The notes below the pieces were generated by a model. That model saw nothing but the letters and a program-made list of their open reading frames with translations. It had not been told where the DNA came from and did not search any database. DNA of 64,000 nucleotides from an uncultured Bacteroidales bacterium (GTDB lineage: Bacteria; Bacteroidota; Bacteroidia; Bacteroidales; Muribaculaceae). Position 1 is the first letter of the stretch, and each line of letters starts with the position of its first letter. The DNA lies in contig UQVH01000012.1 in the NCBI GenBank assembly GCA_900544535.1, positions 28,808 to 92,807 of the forward strand, read 5' to 3'. A program made the position numbers and the translations under genes. Shown here one piece after another: positions 15,940 through 25,506 of this stretch.

Positions 15940-17292
15940 TTATTTTTCACTTACTGAAAATATGTTGACTGAATTTCCTCCGCGTTTCTTCCGCCCCTGG
16001 GATGTGACAACGATATATTTCCCGTCGTGCGAGCGACCGAGTCCCACCGGATAGGAGTCGCAGCGGATGGAGGTCTCCAGTTTCATGGTCCGGGCATTGA
16101 CAATGTCAATGCGGTTGGCGAAATTACATGCCACATATATATATTTGCCGTCGGGCGAGACTTCGAGTGTGCGGGCGCCGGCGCCGACTTTGCAGCCCTT
16201 CCATCCGTTGGCTCTGAAAGACCGCTTTTGGGTCGCCGAGGCTATGCGGATGGCGCTGTTGAGGCTGTCGACCGGAACTTTCCACACCATTCCGTTGACG
16301 TTGCATGATGCAAACAGTTCGTTGCCGTGTACAGTGAGATGCCGGACGTTGGAAATGTTGTTGATGAAGCCGATGTGTTTCATCGTCTTGAGGTCCACGA
16401 CGGCTATCGAGCCGGCCATGCAGCCGATCAGCATGTGGCGGTCACCGGGCAGGAAGACCGTGCCCCGCAGCAGATAGCCTGAATTTGCGTCGCGGTTGAC
16501 CGATTCATCGAGCGGGAAGTCTAATTTCAGCTTGTTGCCGATTGTCACCGGGGTCAGGTGGCGCCATCCGGCGGGATCGGGTGACGATATGTCGATCATA
16601 CCCACCGTGTTGTCGCCCCAGTGGGTGACGGCTAACAGGCGCCCGGAATTGGAGACGGAGACCATTTTCGGCAGGGGACCGGTGTCAAACATCCGGACTA
16701 TCGAGTCTGTCCGGGTGTCGATCACAGCCATCGCCGAGGGGTCCTGCGCGTTGATGTCGAACGTGCGGCGGTAATATGGCACCCACAGGAAGCGGCCACC
16801 GTGCGAGAAGGTCATCTCGACGGGTTTGCCGCTGAACGCGCGCTGCGGACCGTCGGGATAGTGCTGCCATGTGTAGTGCCGCGACGTTGTCCAGTTGTTG
16901 CCGCGGCCGTTTTTAAAACGGTGGCTGATCACTTTTAGCTTGCGCATGTCGCGGGCGTCGTAGACTATGGTGCGGCATCCTTCAAGCGAATTTACATAGA
17001 ACCGCGTACCGTCCGGGTGAAAGACGGCCGATTTCGGTGAATGTATGTCAGTGTCGAATGACGACCGCTCGGCTGCGTCAAACTGTTGTTTTTTGCCTAC
17101 GTTGGTGATGGTGATGCCGCCGTCAGGTGCTGACGCCCTGTCGCCTGTCTCCGAGCGCACGACCGGAGGTTCTTCAGCCGTCTGCGCGTTGACCGATCCA
17201 GATAAGCTTGCGGCCAGCAGCAGAGTGATGGCTGCGCAGGCAATCTTGCGAGAAGAAGCAGACTCAGATGTGGCGGTGCCGAGTAGTTTCAT
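15940..17292 (-). CDS. Exported beta-propeller (YncE-like) repeat protein
   Basis: About 450 residues from MKLLGTATSES, with a signal peptide ending near SGSVNA. Repeats of propeller type follow: SAVFHPDGTRFYVNSLEG, EMTFSHGGRFLWVPYY, MVSVSNSGRLLAVTHWGDN, LEVSPDGKYIYVACNFANRI and GLGRSHDGKYIVVTSQG, each a blade with an S/P-DG-K/R-x-hydrophobic turn, as in YVTN/YncE proteins. It probably acts in the periplasm or on the surface; ligand and partner are unknown. An in-frame ATG at 17346 would add 18 residues before the signal peptide and is not preferred. It lies 114 nt downstream of guaA with a hairpin between. Confidence 0.78.
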   Translation of the reverse strand: MKLLGTATSESASSRKIACAAITLLLAASLSGSVNAQTAEEPPVVRSETGDRASAPDGGITITNVGKKQQFDAAERSSFDTDIHSPKSAVFHPDGTRFYVNSLEGCRTIVYDARDMRKLKVISHRFKNGRGNNWTTSRHYTWQHYPDGPQRAFSGKPVEMTFSHGGRFLWVPYYRRTFDINAQDPSAMAVIDTRTDSIVRMFDTGPLPKMVSVSNSGRLLAVTHWGDNTVGMIDISSPDPAGWRHLTPVTIGNKLKLDFPLDESVNRDANSGYLLRGTVFLPGDRHMLIGCMAGSIAVVDLKTMKHIGFINNISNVRHLTVHGNELFASCNVNGMVWKVPVDSLNSAIRIASATQKRSFRANGWKGCKVGAGARTLEVSPDGKYIYVACNFANRIDIVNARTMKLETSIRCDSYPVGLGRSHDGKYIVVTSQGRKKRGGNSVNIFSVSEK

Positions 17293-17344
17293 ATACAAAG
17301 TAAGTGTCAGGTTAAATTTGTGTGTGATGTGTTGGTATTCAAGC

Positions 17345-17384
17345 ACGTTAAGCGGCTTAAGAAATTGCCTTAAACCGCTTAACG
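17345..17384 (-). terminator. Hairpin after guaA
   Basis: CGTTAAGCGG(C)TTAAG pairs with CTTAAACCGCTTAACG around a short loop. The stem is long but no strong T run follows, so it may be a partial terminator or an RNA-stability element. Confidence 0.5.
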
Positions 17385-17405
17385 AGATTGATTTTCAGAG
17401 AATTG

Positions 17406-18929
17406 TTACTCCCATTCGATTGTGGCCGGTGGTTTGGAGGAGATGTCGTAGCAGACGCGGTTGACGCCGCGGACCTTGTTGATGATGTCGTTGCTGACCT
17501 TGGCCATGAAATCGTAGGGCAGGTGGGCCCAGTCGGCGGTCATGGCATCGGTCGAGGTGACGGCGCGGAGTGCGATGGCGCGTTCGTAGGTGCGCTCGTC
17601 GCCCATGACGCCCACGCTCTGCACGGGCAGGAGAATCGCTCCGGCCTGCCATACCTTGTCATAGAGATCCCATTCGCGCAGACCGCGGATGAAGATGTCG
17701 TCGGCATCCTGAAGAATGCGCACCTTCTCAGGAGTGATGTCGCCGAGAATGCGGACGGCGAGACCTGGACCGGGGAAAGGATGGCGCTTGATCAGATGGT
17801 CGGGCATGCCGAGCTGACGGCCTACGGCGCGCACTTCGTCTTTGAAAAGCAGGCGCAGTGGCTCACAGAGGCGCAGATTCATCTTTTCGGGCAGCCCGCC
17901 TACATTGTGGTGGCTCTTGATGGTTGTGCCGGTGATCGAGAGGCTCTCGATGCAGTCGGGATAGATGGTGCCCTGAGCAAGCCATTTCACATCCTTGATC
18001 TTGTGGGCCTCCTCGTCGAAGACGTCGATGAAGCCTTTGCCGATGATCTTGCGTTTGCGTTCAGGCTCGGTGACGCCGGCGAGCTCGCTGAAGAATTTGG
18101 CCGATGCGTCGACGCCGATCACATTCAGACCGAGGCATTCGTAGTCGTGGAGCACGTCGCGGAACTCGTTTTTGCGCAACATGCCGTGGTCAACGAAGAT
18201 ACAGGTCAGATTCTTGCCGATAGCGCGGTTGAGAAGCACTGCGGCCACCGACGAATCGACGCCGCCGCTCAGTCCGAGCACTACTTTGTCGTCGCCCAGC
18301 TGCTCCTTGAGCTGAGCCACGGTCGATTCGATGAATGATTCGGCTGTCCAGTCCTGCTTGCCACCGCAGATGTCAACGACGAAGTTGCGCAGCAGCTGGG
18401 TGCCGTGCTCCGAATGGTAGACTTCGGGGTGGAATTGTACGCCCCAGGTCTGTTCGCCACTTACCTGATAGGCTGCGATCGCAACCTTGTCGGTCGAGGC
18501 AATCGTGGTGAACGAGTCGGGGATGGCGGTGATGGTGTCGCCGTGGCTCATCCACACCTGCGATCCTACGGGGATGTTCTTGAACAGCGGATTGGCTGTG
18601 TCGATCTTGGTCAGATGGGCGCGGCCGTATTCGCGCGAGGGCGCCGGCTCGACGCTGCCTCCGGAGGTGTAGGCGATGAACTGGGCGCCGTAGCAGATGC
18701 CGAGCACCGGCAGCTTGCCGCGCAGACGCGAAAGCTCCGTGCGGAAAGCTTTTTCATCATAGACCGAGAACGGAGAGCCGGAGAGGATCACGCCGATGAC
18801 CGATGGATCGTCGTAAGGAAACTTGTTGTAGGGCAAGATTTCGCAATACTCACCGAGCTCGCGCACACGGCGTCCGATGAGCTGCGTGGTCTGCGATCCG
18901 AAGTCGAGAATGATTATCTTTTCCTGCAT
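17406..18929 (-). CDS. guaA: GMP synthase (glutamine-hydrolysing)
   Basis: 507 residues, normal full length. The class I amidotransferase domain comes first, with nucleophile Cys79 in LGICYGAQF and GVQFHPE near 165-171. The ATP-pyrophosphatase domain follows with LGLSGGVDSSVAA (about 220-232), and the dimerisation domain ends in ISSKPPATIEWE. It converts XMP to GMP in purine synthesis, in the cytoplasm. The start MQEKIIILDFGSQTTQLI is standard for the family. It is transcribed from a TAACTTTG box at 18980-18987 with a leader of about 50 nt; no purine riboswitch-like fold was evident in that short leader. Confidence 0.97.
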   Translation of the reverse strand: MQEKIIILDFGSQTTQLIGRRVRELGEYCEILPYNKFPYDDPSVIGVILSGSPFSVYDEKAFRTELSRLRGKLPVLGICYGAQFIAYTSGGSVEPAPSREYGRAHLTKIDTANPLFKNIPVGSQVWMSHGDTITAIPDSFTTIASTDKVAIAAYQVSGEQTWGVQFHPEVYHSEHGTQLLRNFVVDICGGKQDWTAESFIESTVAQLKEQLGDDKVVLGLSGGVDSSVAAVLLNRAIGKNLTCIFVDHGMLRKNEFRDVLHDYECLGLNVIGVDASAKFFSELAGVTEPERKRKIIGKGFIDVFDEEAHKIKDVKWLAQGTIYPDCIESLSITGTTIKSHHNVGGLPEKMNLRLCEPLRLLFKDEVRAVGRQLGMPDHLIKRHPFPGPGLAVRILGDITPEKVRILQDADDIFIRGLREWDLYDKVWQAGAILLPVQSVGVMGDERTYERAIALRAVTSTDAMTADWAHLPYDFMAKVSNDIINKVRGVNRVCYDISSKPPATIEWE

Positions 18930-18979
18930 AAAGTGGGAAGATAAGAGTTATGATTTGATAATGAATTGATTTCCGACTG

Positions 18980-18987
18980 CAAAGTTA
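18980..18987 (-). promoter_or_regulatory. -7 promoter box of guaA
   Basis: Minus-strand TAACTTTG matches TAnnTTTG, about 50 nt before the guaA ATG. Confidence 0.55.
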
Positions 18988-19034
18988 CGGAGAATTCGGC
19001 TATTTTTAAGGATGGATATATGAAAAATTTTGAC

Positions 19035-19042
19035 TAATTTTG
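19035..19042 (+). promoter_or_regulatory. -7 promoter box of queuosine-precursor transporter gene
   Basis: TAATTTTG matches TAnnTTTG. It overlaps a TTG codon at 19040 that would otherwise extend the reading frame, which excludes that codon as a start. Confidence 0.6.
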
Positions 19043-19078
19043 CACCCTCTTAAAATGAAAACACACATAACTGACACA

Positions 19079-19783
19079 ATGAACGGTAAAATGAACAATA
19101 AAAATATAAGAATTTCGGTGACATTCATGCTGCTGGCGGTCACTTTCTGTGTCTGCCTCATAGTCAGCAATCTGATGGAGATAAAGACCGTCGACCTCGG
19201 CCCGCTGACAATCACCGCCGGAGTCATCGTCTTCCCGATCTCCTACATACTCAACGACTGCATTGTCGAAGTCTACGGTTTCAGCAAGGCCCGTCTGGTC
19301 ATCTGGCTCGGCTTCGGCATGAATCTTCTCGTCTCGCTTCTCCTCCAGCTCGGCATATGGTTGCCGGGCGCACCCTCGTGGGAGGGACAGGAAGCGATGG
19401 AGGTGGTTTTCGGTGCCGTTCCCCGCATCTTCGCCGCCAGTTTCATCGCATTTCTATGCGGTTCGATGGTCAATGCCTACGTCATGTCGCGCATGAAAGT
19501 CGCATCCGGCGGCCGCCGTTTCTCGTTGCGCGCCATCGTCTCCTCGCTTTGGGGCGAGGGTGTCGACTCGGTCATCTTCTTCCCGATCGCTTTCGGGGGA
19601 ATCCTTGCGTGGTCCGAGATCGGTATGCTCATCGTCACCCAGACATTTCTGAAAACTTTCTACGAGGTGCTCATCCTGCCCGTCACCATGCGCGTGGTCC
19701 GTATGCTGCGTGACCATGAGGGAGGCGATGTCACCGACAACGGACTCACTTCTTATAAATGGTGGAGGATCAATGAGATTTGA
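19079..19783 (+). CDS. yhhQ: Queuosine precursor transporter (YhhQ/DUF165 family)
   Basis: About 234 residues with six membrane segments. Family features include NLMEIKTVDLG, PISYILNDCIVEVYGFSKAR, and the late WGEGVDSVIFFPIAF motif (around 165-180). The family imports queuine or preQ precursors used in tRNA wobble modification. Three in-frame ATGs lie near the N-terminus (19055, 19079, 19091). The -7 box at 19035-19042 allows any of them; 19079 gives a leader of about 30 nt and is chosen with low certainty. The gene overlaps the following HAD gene by 11 nt. Confidence 0.88.
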   Translation: MNGKMNNKNIRISVTFMLLAVTFCVCLIVSNLMEIKTVDLGPLTITAGVIVFPISYILNDCIVEVYGFSKARLVIWLGFGMNLLVSLLLQLGIWLPGAPSWEGQEAMEVVFGAVPRIFAASFIAFLCGSMVNAYVMSRMKVASGGRRFSLRAIVSSLWGEGVDSVIFFPIAFGGILAWSEIGMLIVTQTFLKTFYEVLILPVTMRVVRMLRDHEGGDVTDNGLTSYKWWRINEI

Positions 19784-20492
19784 CGGTGTGAAATGGGTGT
19801 GGTTCGATCTCGACGACACTCTGATGGACTTCCATGCCAATTCCCGTCTGGCCAACCGCCTGCTCTTCCGTGAGGCGCGTCTTGACCGCTGCTGTCCCTC
19901 TCCGGAGGAATGGATTGCGGCCTACGAAGCTCACAACAAGACGTTGTGGGACCGTTACAGCCGCGCGGAGATCACGCAGGATTTTCTGCGCGTCGACCGC
20001 TTCGCAACTCCGCTGCGCGACAGCTGGACGGGCACTCCTGAGGAACTTGAGGCCTTCGCCTGGGAGCTTGACAAGCTTTATCTCGACCGTCTGGCCGAAC
20101 AGACCGTGATGATCGACGGCGCCGTCAGCCTCCTCTCGCACCTTCGCGCGCATTATTATAATATAGGTGTGCTCAGTAACGGTTTCCGTGATGTCCAGTA
20201 TCGCAAGCTCCGCAACTCCGGACTTGACCGTATGGTCGATCTGACGGTGCTGAGCGATGACATCGGTGTCAACAAACCCGATCCGCGCCTCTTCGCCTAC
20301 GCTATGGGACGCGCGGGCTGCACCGTGCCGGAGGCCAATCTGATGGTGGGCGACAATCTTGCGGCCGACATCGGCGGCGCTCTCGGCGCCGGGTGGCGCG
20401 CTGTCCATTTCGACCGCAGCGCACCGGCGCTTATGTCGGGAGGTAAATATCTGACAACCCCTGATTTGGGCCTTCTCAGAGGGCTTCTGTGA
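19773..20492 (+). CDS. HAD superfamily hydrolase, YjjG-type nucleotidase
   Basis: 239 residues. HAD motif I is WFDLDDTLMDF (nucleophile Asp near 13), motif II is in IGVLSNGF, motif III is the Lys in NKPDPRLF, and motif IV is VGDNLAADIGGA. The helical cap and the spacing fit the YjjG group of noncanonical pyrimidine nucleotidases that dephosphorylate aberrant nucleoside monophosphates. The ATG at 19773 overlaps the transporter's end, giving MRFDGVKWVWFDLDDTL, and is preferred over an upstream ATG at 19710. Substrate assignment within the HAD family is tentative. A hairpin with seven T follows immediately. Confidence 0.85.
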   Translation: MRFDGVKWVWFDLDDTLMDFHANSRLANRLLFREARLDRCCPSPEEWIAAYEAHNKTLWDRYSRAEITQDFLRVDRFATPLRDSWTGTPEELEAFAWELDKLYLDRLAEQTVMIDGAVSLLSHLRAHYYNIGVLSNGFRDVQYRKLRNSGLDRMVDLTVLSDDIGVNKPDPRLFAYAMGRAGCTVPEANLMVGDNLAADIGGALGAGWRAVHFDRSAPALMSGGKYLTTPDLGLLRGLL

Positions 20493-20503
20493 GGCATTTT
20501 TTT
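20471..20503 (+). terminator. Intrinsic terminator overlapping HAD gene stop
   Basis: CCTTCTCAGA pairs with TCTGTGAGG with small bulges, then CATTTTTTT. The 3' arm covers the stop codon. Confidence 0.6.
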
Positions 20504-20588
20504 GCTTTGGACTCTCTAAAGTGGTGAGAAAGTGAAATTTAAGCGAAATTTTTGTCGGATTTATAGTTGATAATCCAAAAAAAGTTCC

Positions 20589-20596
20589 GATATTTG
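20589..20596 (+). promoter_or_regulatory. Near-consensus -7 box of HU gene
   Basis: GATATTTG, one base off TAnnTTTG, about 70 nt before the HU ATG. Confidence 0.4.
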
Positions 20597-20668
20597 CACT
20601 TGCAAAAAATCGCACCGTTTTTTAGCGCAACAATAAAGATATTAACCAATTATAAAACTCATATTGTA

Positions 20669-20950
20669 ATGACTAAAGCTGACATCGTTAACGAGATCTC
20701 AAAATCAACCGGAATTGACAAGGCCAATGTGCTCGAAACAATCGAGAAATTCATGGAAACCGTAAAGGAATCCCTTTCACATGGCGAAAATGTCTATCTG
20801 CGTGGCTTCGGTAGCTTTATCACCAAGGTCCGTTCCGAAAAGACTGCCCGCAACATCTCCAAGAACACAACCATCATCATCCCCGAACACCGCATCCCCG
20901 CTTTCAAGCCCGCAAAGGTGTTCATGGAAGAGGTGAAGGACCTGAAATAA
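20669..20950 (+). CDS. HU/IHF family DNA-binding protein
   Basis: 93 residues from MTKADIVNEISKSTGIDK, the canonical HU start. The DNA-contacting arm is RNISKNTTIIIPEHRIPAFKPAKVF and includes the conserved intercalating Pro region (RIPAFKP); GFGSF is in place at about 48-52. It bends and compacts DNA as a dimer. An upstream in-frame extension to 20567 runs through the promoter region and is rejected. It is the first gene in a unit with a 29-residue basic protein and RNase G, an order I recognise as common in Bacteroidetes. Confidence 0.95.
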   Translation: MTKADIVNEISKSTGIDKANVLETIEKFMETVKESLSHGENVYLRGFGSFITKVRSEKTARNISKNTTIIIPEHRIPAFKPAKVFMEEVKDLK

Positions 20951-21003
20951 TCTGCCCTGCCGCAAATCCGAACTTTTAGTTTAACAAAATAAATACCAAC
21001 CAC

Positions 21004-21093
21004 ATGCCAAGCGGAAAGAAAAGAAAAGGTCACAAGATGGCCACCCACAAGCGTAAAAAACGCCTTCGCAAAAACCGCCACAAGAAGAAATAA
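21004..21093 (+). CDS. 29-residue basic protein, AURKAIP1/COX24-domain type
   Basis: Translation: MPSGKKRKGHKMATHKRKKR then LRKNRHKKK, 29 residues, more than half Lys/Arg/His. This matches the tiny Bacteroidetes proteins annotated with the AURKAIP1/COX24 domain, a motif also found in mitochondrial ribosomal protein mS38, so a ribosome-associated role is likely. It sits 53 nt after HU and about 115 nt before RNase G on the same strand. Its length makes it easy to miss in automatic annotation. Confidence 0.85.
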   Translation: MPSGKKRKGHKMATHKRKKRLRKNRHKKK

Positions 21094-21207
21094 TTCTTGC
21101 GTAGTTGCGTAATGAACACGAAGAACAGGCTCTTTTGCCGGCCACTTGAACAAAGCGGCCTGCAGAAGGTTTGTTCTTTGCGTCATTTCAATTAATCCGG
21201 ATTATAA

Positions 21208-22830
21208 ATGAAAAGTGAACTGATTGTAGACGTACAGCCCGGCGAGGTATCCATTGCCTTGCTTGAGGACTCGCGGCTCGTCTCCCTGCAGAAGGAGTCG
21301 CGCAACATCGCCTACGCTGTCGGAGACATCTATCTTGCCAAGGTCAAGAAACTGATGCCCGGTCTCAACGCCGCTTTCGTCAACGTGGGCTACGAGAAGG
21401 ATGCTTTTCTTCACTATCTGGATCTCGGTTCCCAGTTCTCCACCTATTCGGCTTTTCTCAAAGCCATACTCGTCGACAAGAAATCCGACACGACGGTCCC
21501 CAAGATCAAACGCCTCCCCGACATCGACAAACACGGCGCCATCACGAGCGTCCTCCAGCCGGGTCAGGAACTCATGGTCCAGATCGTCAAGGAGCCCATC
21601 TCGTCGAAAGGCCCCCGTCTGACCACGGAGATCACATTTACAGGGCGCTACATGGTGCTCATACCTTTCGGCGACAAAATCTCCCTTTCGCAGAAAATCA
21701 AGACCACAGAGGAGAAACTCCGTCTGCGGCAGCTAATCGAAAGCATCAAGCCGAAAAACTTCGGAGTCATCATCCGCACTTCGGCCGAAGGAAAAAGCGT
21801 CAGGGAGCTGCATCACGAGCTCAAGACCCTCCTCCGCTGCTGGGAGGAGACCGTGGCCAAAGCGCAGAAAGCGACAGCCCCCGCCCTCATCTTTGAAGAA
21901 GAGAGCCGCATCGTCGGGATGCTGCGCGACGTATTCAGCCCCACATTCGAGAGCATTCATGTCAATGACAAGGAGATCTTCAGCCAGATTTCCAAGTATG
22001 TCAACCTCATTTCGCCGGAGAGCAAGGACATTGTCAAACTTTATGAAAGCGATGTCCCCATCTTCGACCACTTCAACATCACGCGCCAGATCAAGTCGTC
22101 GTTCGGAAAGACTGTATCGTTCAAGTCAGGCGCCTACGTGATCATCGAACATACCGAGGCACTCCATGTCATCGACGTCAACTCAGGCAACCGCTCGAAA
22201 GCCGCTCCCGACCAGGAGAGCAACGCCCTCGAAGTCAACCTGCGGGCCGCCGACGAAATCGCCCGCCAGTTGCGTCTGCGCGACATGGGAGGCATCATTG
22301 TCATCGACTTCATCGACATGAACAAGGCCGAACACAGGCAGAAACTCTATGAACACATGCGCGAGGTGATGGCCAACGACCGCGCCCGCCACAACATTCT
22401 GCCCCTCAGTAAATTCGGCCTCATGCAGATCACCCGCCAGCGAGTGCGCCCCGTGCTCGACATCAACACCTCCGAAGCCTGCCCCTCGTGCCACGGCAAA
22501 GGAGAAGTGCGTCCCTCGCTGCTCTTCACCGACCTGCTCCACGAAAAGCTCGATTATCTTGTCAACACTCTTAAGGTGAAGCACTTCGTGCTCTATGTCC
22601 ATCCTTTCGTCTCAGCCTATCTGAAAAAAGGCTTCCCCTCGCTCTACCGTCGCTGGCAGCTCGAATTCGGATTCAACTTCCGGATCATACCCGACGAATC
22701 GCTGGCCTACCTCCAGTATCGCGTCCTCGACCGCGACCGCAACGAGATTGACCTCAAGGAAGAGAAAGACATGGACTCCTCCGCCTCCAAATCAAAAGCA
22801 AAAGCCAAGAACCGGACCCAGGAAGATTAG
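21208..22830 (+). CDS. rng: Ribonuclease G/E family endoribonuclease
   Basis: 540 residues. An S1 RNA-binding domain lies near 35-130 (GDIYLAKVKKLMPGLNAAFV, with a Bacteroidetes-type insertion). The 5'-sensor and RNase H-like regions follow. The DNase I-like catalytic part has HVIDVNSGNRSKA and IIVIDFIDM, with the metal-binding Asp residues. The Zn-link CPSCHGKG is at about 430, and a short C-terminal domain ends in a Lys-rich tail. There is no long RNase E-type scaffold tail, so RNase G is the better name. It processes rRNA and mRNA in the cytoplasm. A strong terminator follows at 22867-22915. Confidence 0.93.
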   Translation: MKSELIVDVQPGEVSIALLEDSRLVSLQKESRNIAYAVGDIYLAKVKKLMPGLNAAFVNVGYEKDAFLHYLDLGSQFSTYSAFLKAILVDKKSDTTVPKIKRLPDIDKHGAITSVLQPGQELMVQIVKEPISSKGPRLTTEITFTGRYMVLIPFGDKISLSQKIKTTEEKLRLRQLIESIKPKNFGVIIRTSAEGKSVRELHHELKTLLRCWEETVAKAQKATAPALIFEEESRIVGMLRDVFSPTFESIHVNDKEIFSQISKYVNLISPESKDIVKLYESDVPIFDHFNITRQIKSSFGKTVSFKSGAYVIIEHTEALHVIDVNSGNRSKAAPDQESNALEVNLRAADEIARQLRLRDMGGIIVIDFIDMNKAEHRQKLYEHMREVMANDRARHNILPLSKFGLMQITRQRVRPVLDINTSEACPSCHGKGEVRPSLLFTDLLHEKLDYLVNTLKVKHFVLYVHPFVSAYLKKGFPSLYRRWQLEFGFNFRIIPDESLAYLQYRVLDRDRNEIDLKEEKDMDSSASKSKAKAKNRTQED

Positions 22831-22866
22831 CACCCGCATTTTCCCCGTTCCCCAACGCAAACAACA

Positions 22867-22915
22867 CAGACCGGGCCTTCCTGCCGCCACCGACAGGAAG
22901 GCCCGGTCTGTTTTT
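22867..22915 (+). terminator. Intrinsic terminator after rng
   Basis: CAGACCGGGCCTTCCTG pairs with CAGGAAGGCCCGGTCTG around a short loop, then TTTTTG. Very strong. Confidence 0.9.
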
Positions 22916-22951
22916 GCACACTCCATTACCGTAATGCCTGTTTAAACCAAT

Positions 22952-23125
22952 AAGGTAACTATTCAGCGAATATTGCCAATAAAAGAGCCTCGTTATCAGG
23001 GTAGGGATGCACCATGGTGCATCCCTACGCGAGGTTAATGAACCATAAAACCGGCGGATGCTCCGTGGAGCATCCCTACAATTTACTTGCAATCAAGCTG
23101 CTTGAATCGTTGAATAGTTACTTTT
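22952..23125. mobile_element. MITE-like element with imperfect terminal inverted repeats
   Basis: The left end AAGGTAACTATTCAGCG (22952-22968) and the right end CGTTGAATAGTTACTTT (23109-23125) form imperfect inverted repeats sharing the core GTAACTATTCA. Inside are a 28-bp perfect palindrome (23001-23028, arms GTAGGGATGCACC) and a second hairpin (23056-23075, GGATGCTCC/GGAGCATCC), both continuing into CCTAC. There is no reading frame. Size and structure fit a non-autonomous miniature element; no clear target duplication could be fixed. Confidence 0.5.
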
Positions 23126-23157
23126 TAAGAGGGTCGTGTCTTTAAGCAACCTCTAAA

Positions 23158-23196
23158 CAATAGCAACCGTGGTTTCCGCAACCACGGTTGCTATTG
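23158..23196. repeat. Perfect 17-bp inverted repeat
   Basis: CAATAGCAACCGTGGTT, loop TCCGC, then its exact complement. It lies just outside the MITE-like element. It could be a terminator (followed by TTTGTGG) or a REP-type repeat. Confidence 0.6.
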
Positions 23197-23295
23197 TTTG
23201 TGGATAATGAAATTTTTAGGGCGTCTGAATAGAATTGCGAGTGGAAATTCATGCAGGCAGACGGAACTATCGGCGATTTTTTTGTCGGGATTAAA

Positions 23296-23326
23296 TTTGG
23301 TTTACAATTTTTTATGAGTAATTTTG
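23296..23326 (+). promoter_or_regulatory. Promoter of methylmalonyl-CoA operon
   Basis: TTTG (23296-23299), 19 nt, TAATTTTG (23319-23326). Full consensus. The leader to the epimerase ATG is about 80 nt. Confidence 0.75.
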
Positions 23327-23410
23327 CAAGGGCTAAGAACGCGCTCGCGTAATTGGCCCGAAATCAATTTAATCACAACTTATTATAAGCATCATTTATT
23401 ATTTCATATC

Positions 23411-23830
23411 ATGGATATTTCACACATCGAGCATGTAGGCATCGCTGTTCCTGATCTGAAGGAAGCCATCGCCTTTTACGAAAACACTCTTGGCCTTAAA
23501 TGTTTTGCCATTGAAGAAGTTGAGGATCAGAAAGTTCGCACAGCCTTCTTTAAAGTAGGCCAGACCAAGATCGAACTTCTTGAAGGCACCTCTCCCGAAA
23601 GCGCCATCTCAAAGTTCATCGCCAACAACGGCGGTCGCGGAGGCATCCAGCACATCGCATTCGCAATTGAAGACGGCGTGGCCAACGCTCTCGCTGAAGT
23701 TGAAGGCAAAGGCTGCCGCCTCATCGACAAAGCTCCTCGCAAGGGTGCCGAAGGTCTCAATATCGCCTTCCTTCACCCGAAATCGACTTGCGGTACCCTC
23801 ATCGAACTCTGCGAGGACCCCAACAAGTAA
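23411..23830 (+). CDS. mce: Methylmalonyl-CoA epimerase
   Basis: 139 residues of the VOC superfamily from MDISHIEHVGIAVPDLKEA. Metal ligands are expected in HVGIAV (His near 7), IQHIAFAI (His in the middle) and the C-terminal GTLIELCE (Glu). It interconverts (R)- and (S)-methylmalonyl-CoA, which links methylmalonyl-CoA mutase to the decarboxylase encoded directly downstream. A 29-residue upstream extension is in frame but begins within the promoter zone and is rejected. First gene of a five-gene operon. Confidence 0.95.
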   Translation: MDISHIEHVGIAVPDLKEAIAFYENTLGLKCFAIEEVEDQKVRTAFFKVGQTKIELLEGTSPESAISKFIANNGGRGGIQHIAFAIEDGVANALAEVEGKGCRLIDKAPRKGAEGLNIAFLHPKSTCGTLIELCEDPNK

Positions 23831-23896
23831 GAGTGCACGGACCGGAAACGGACCGGAAGTAACAACAGTAAGAATCCATACTTTACTTCAAAACAA

Positions 23897-25450
<1,554 letters not shown>

Positions 25451-25506
25451 GGCAGAGCGGAAGTGAAAGGTCACTCAAACCGATAAACTATCATCAGAAA
25501 AAAGTT

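Noticed and set aside
17388..18338. 316-codon plus-strand frame opposite guaA
   Set aside because: Antisense shadow of guaA without any recognisable domain.
19040..19078. TTG codon as start of the queuosine-precursor transporter
   Set aside because: It lies inside the TAATTTTG promoter box, so it would not be in the transcript.
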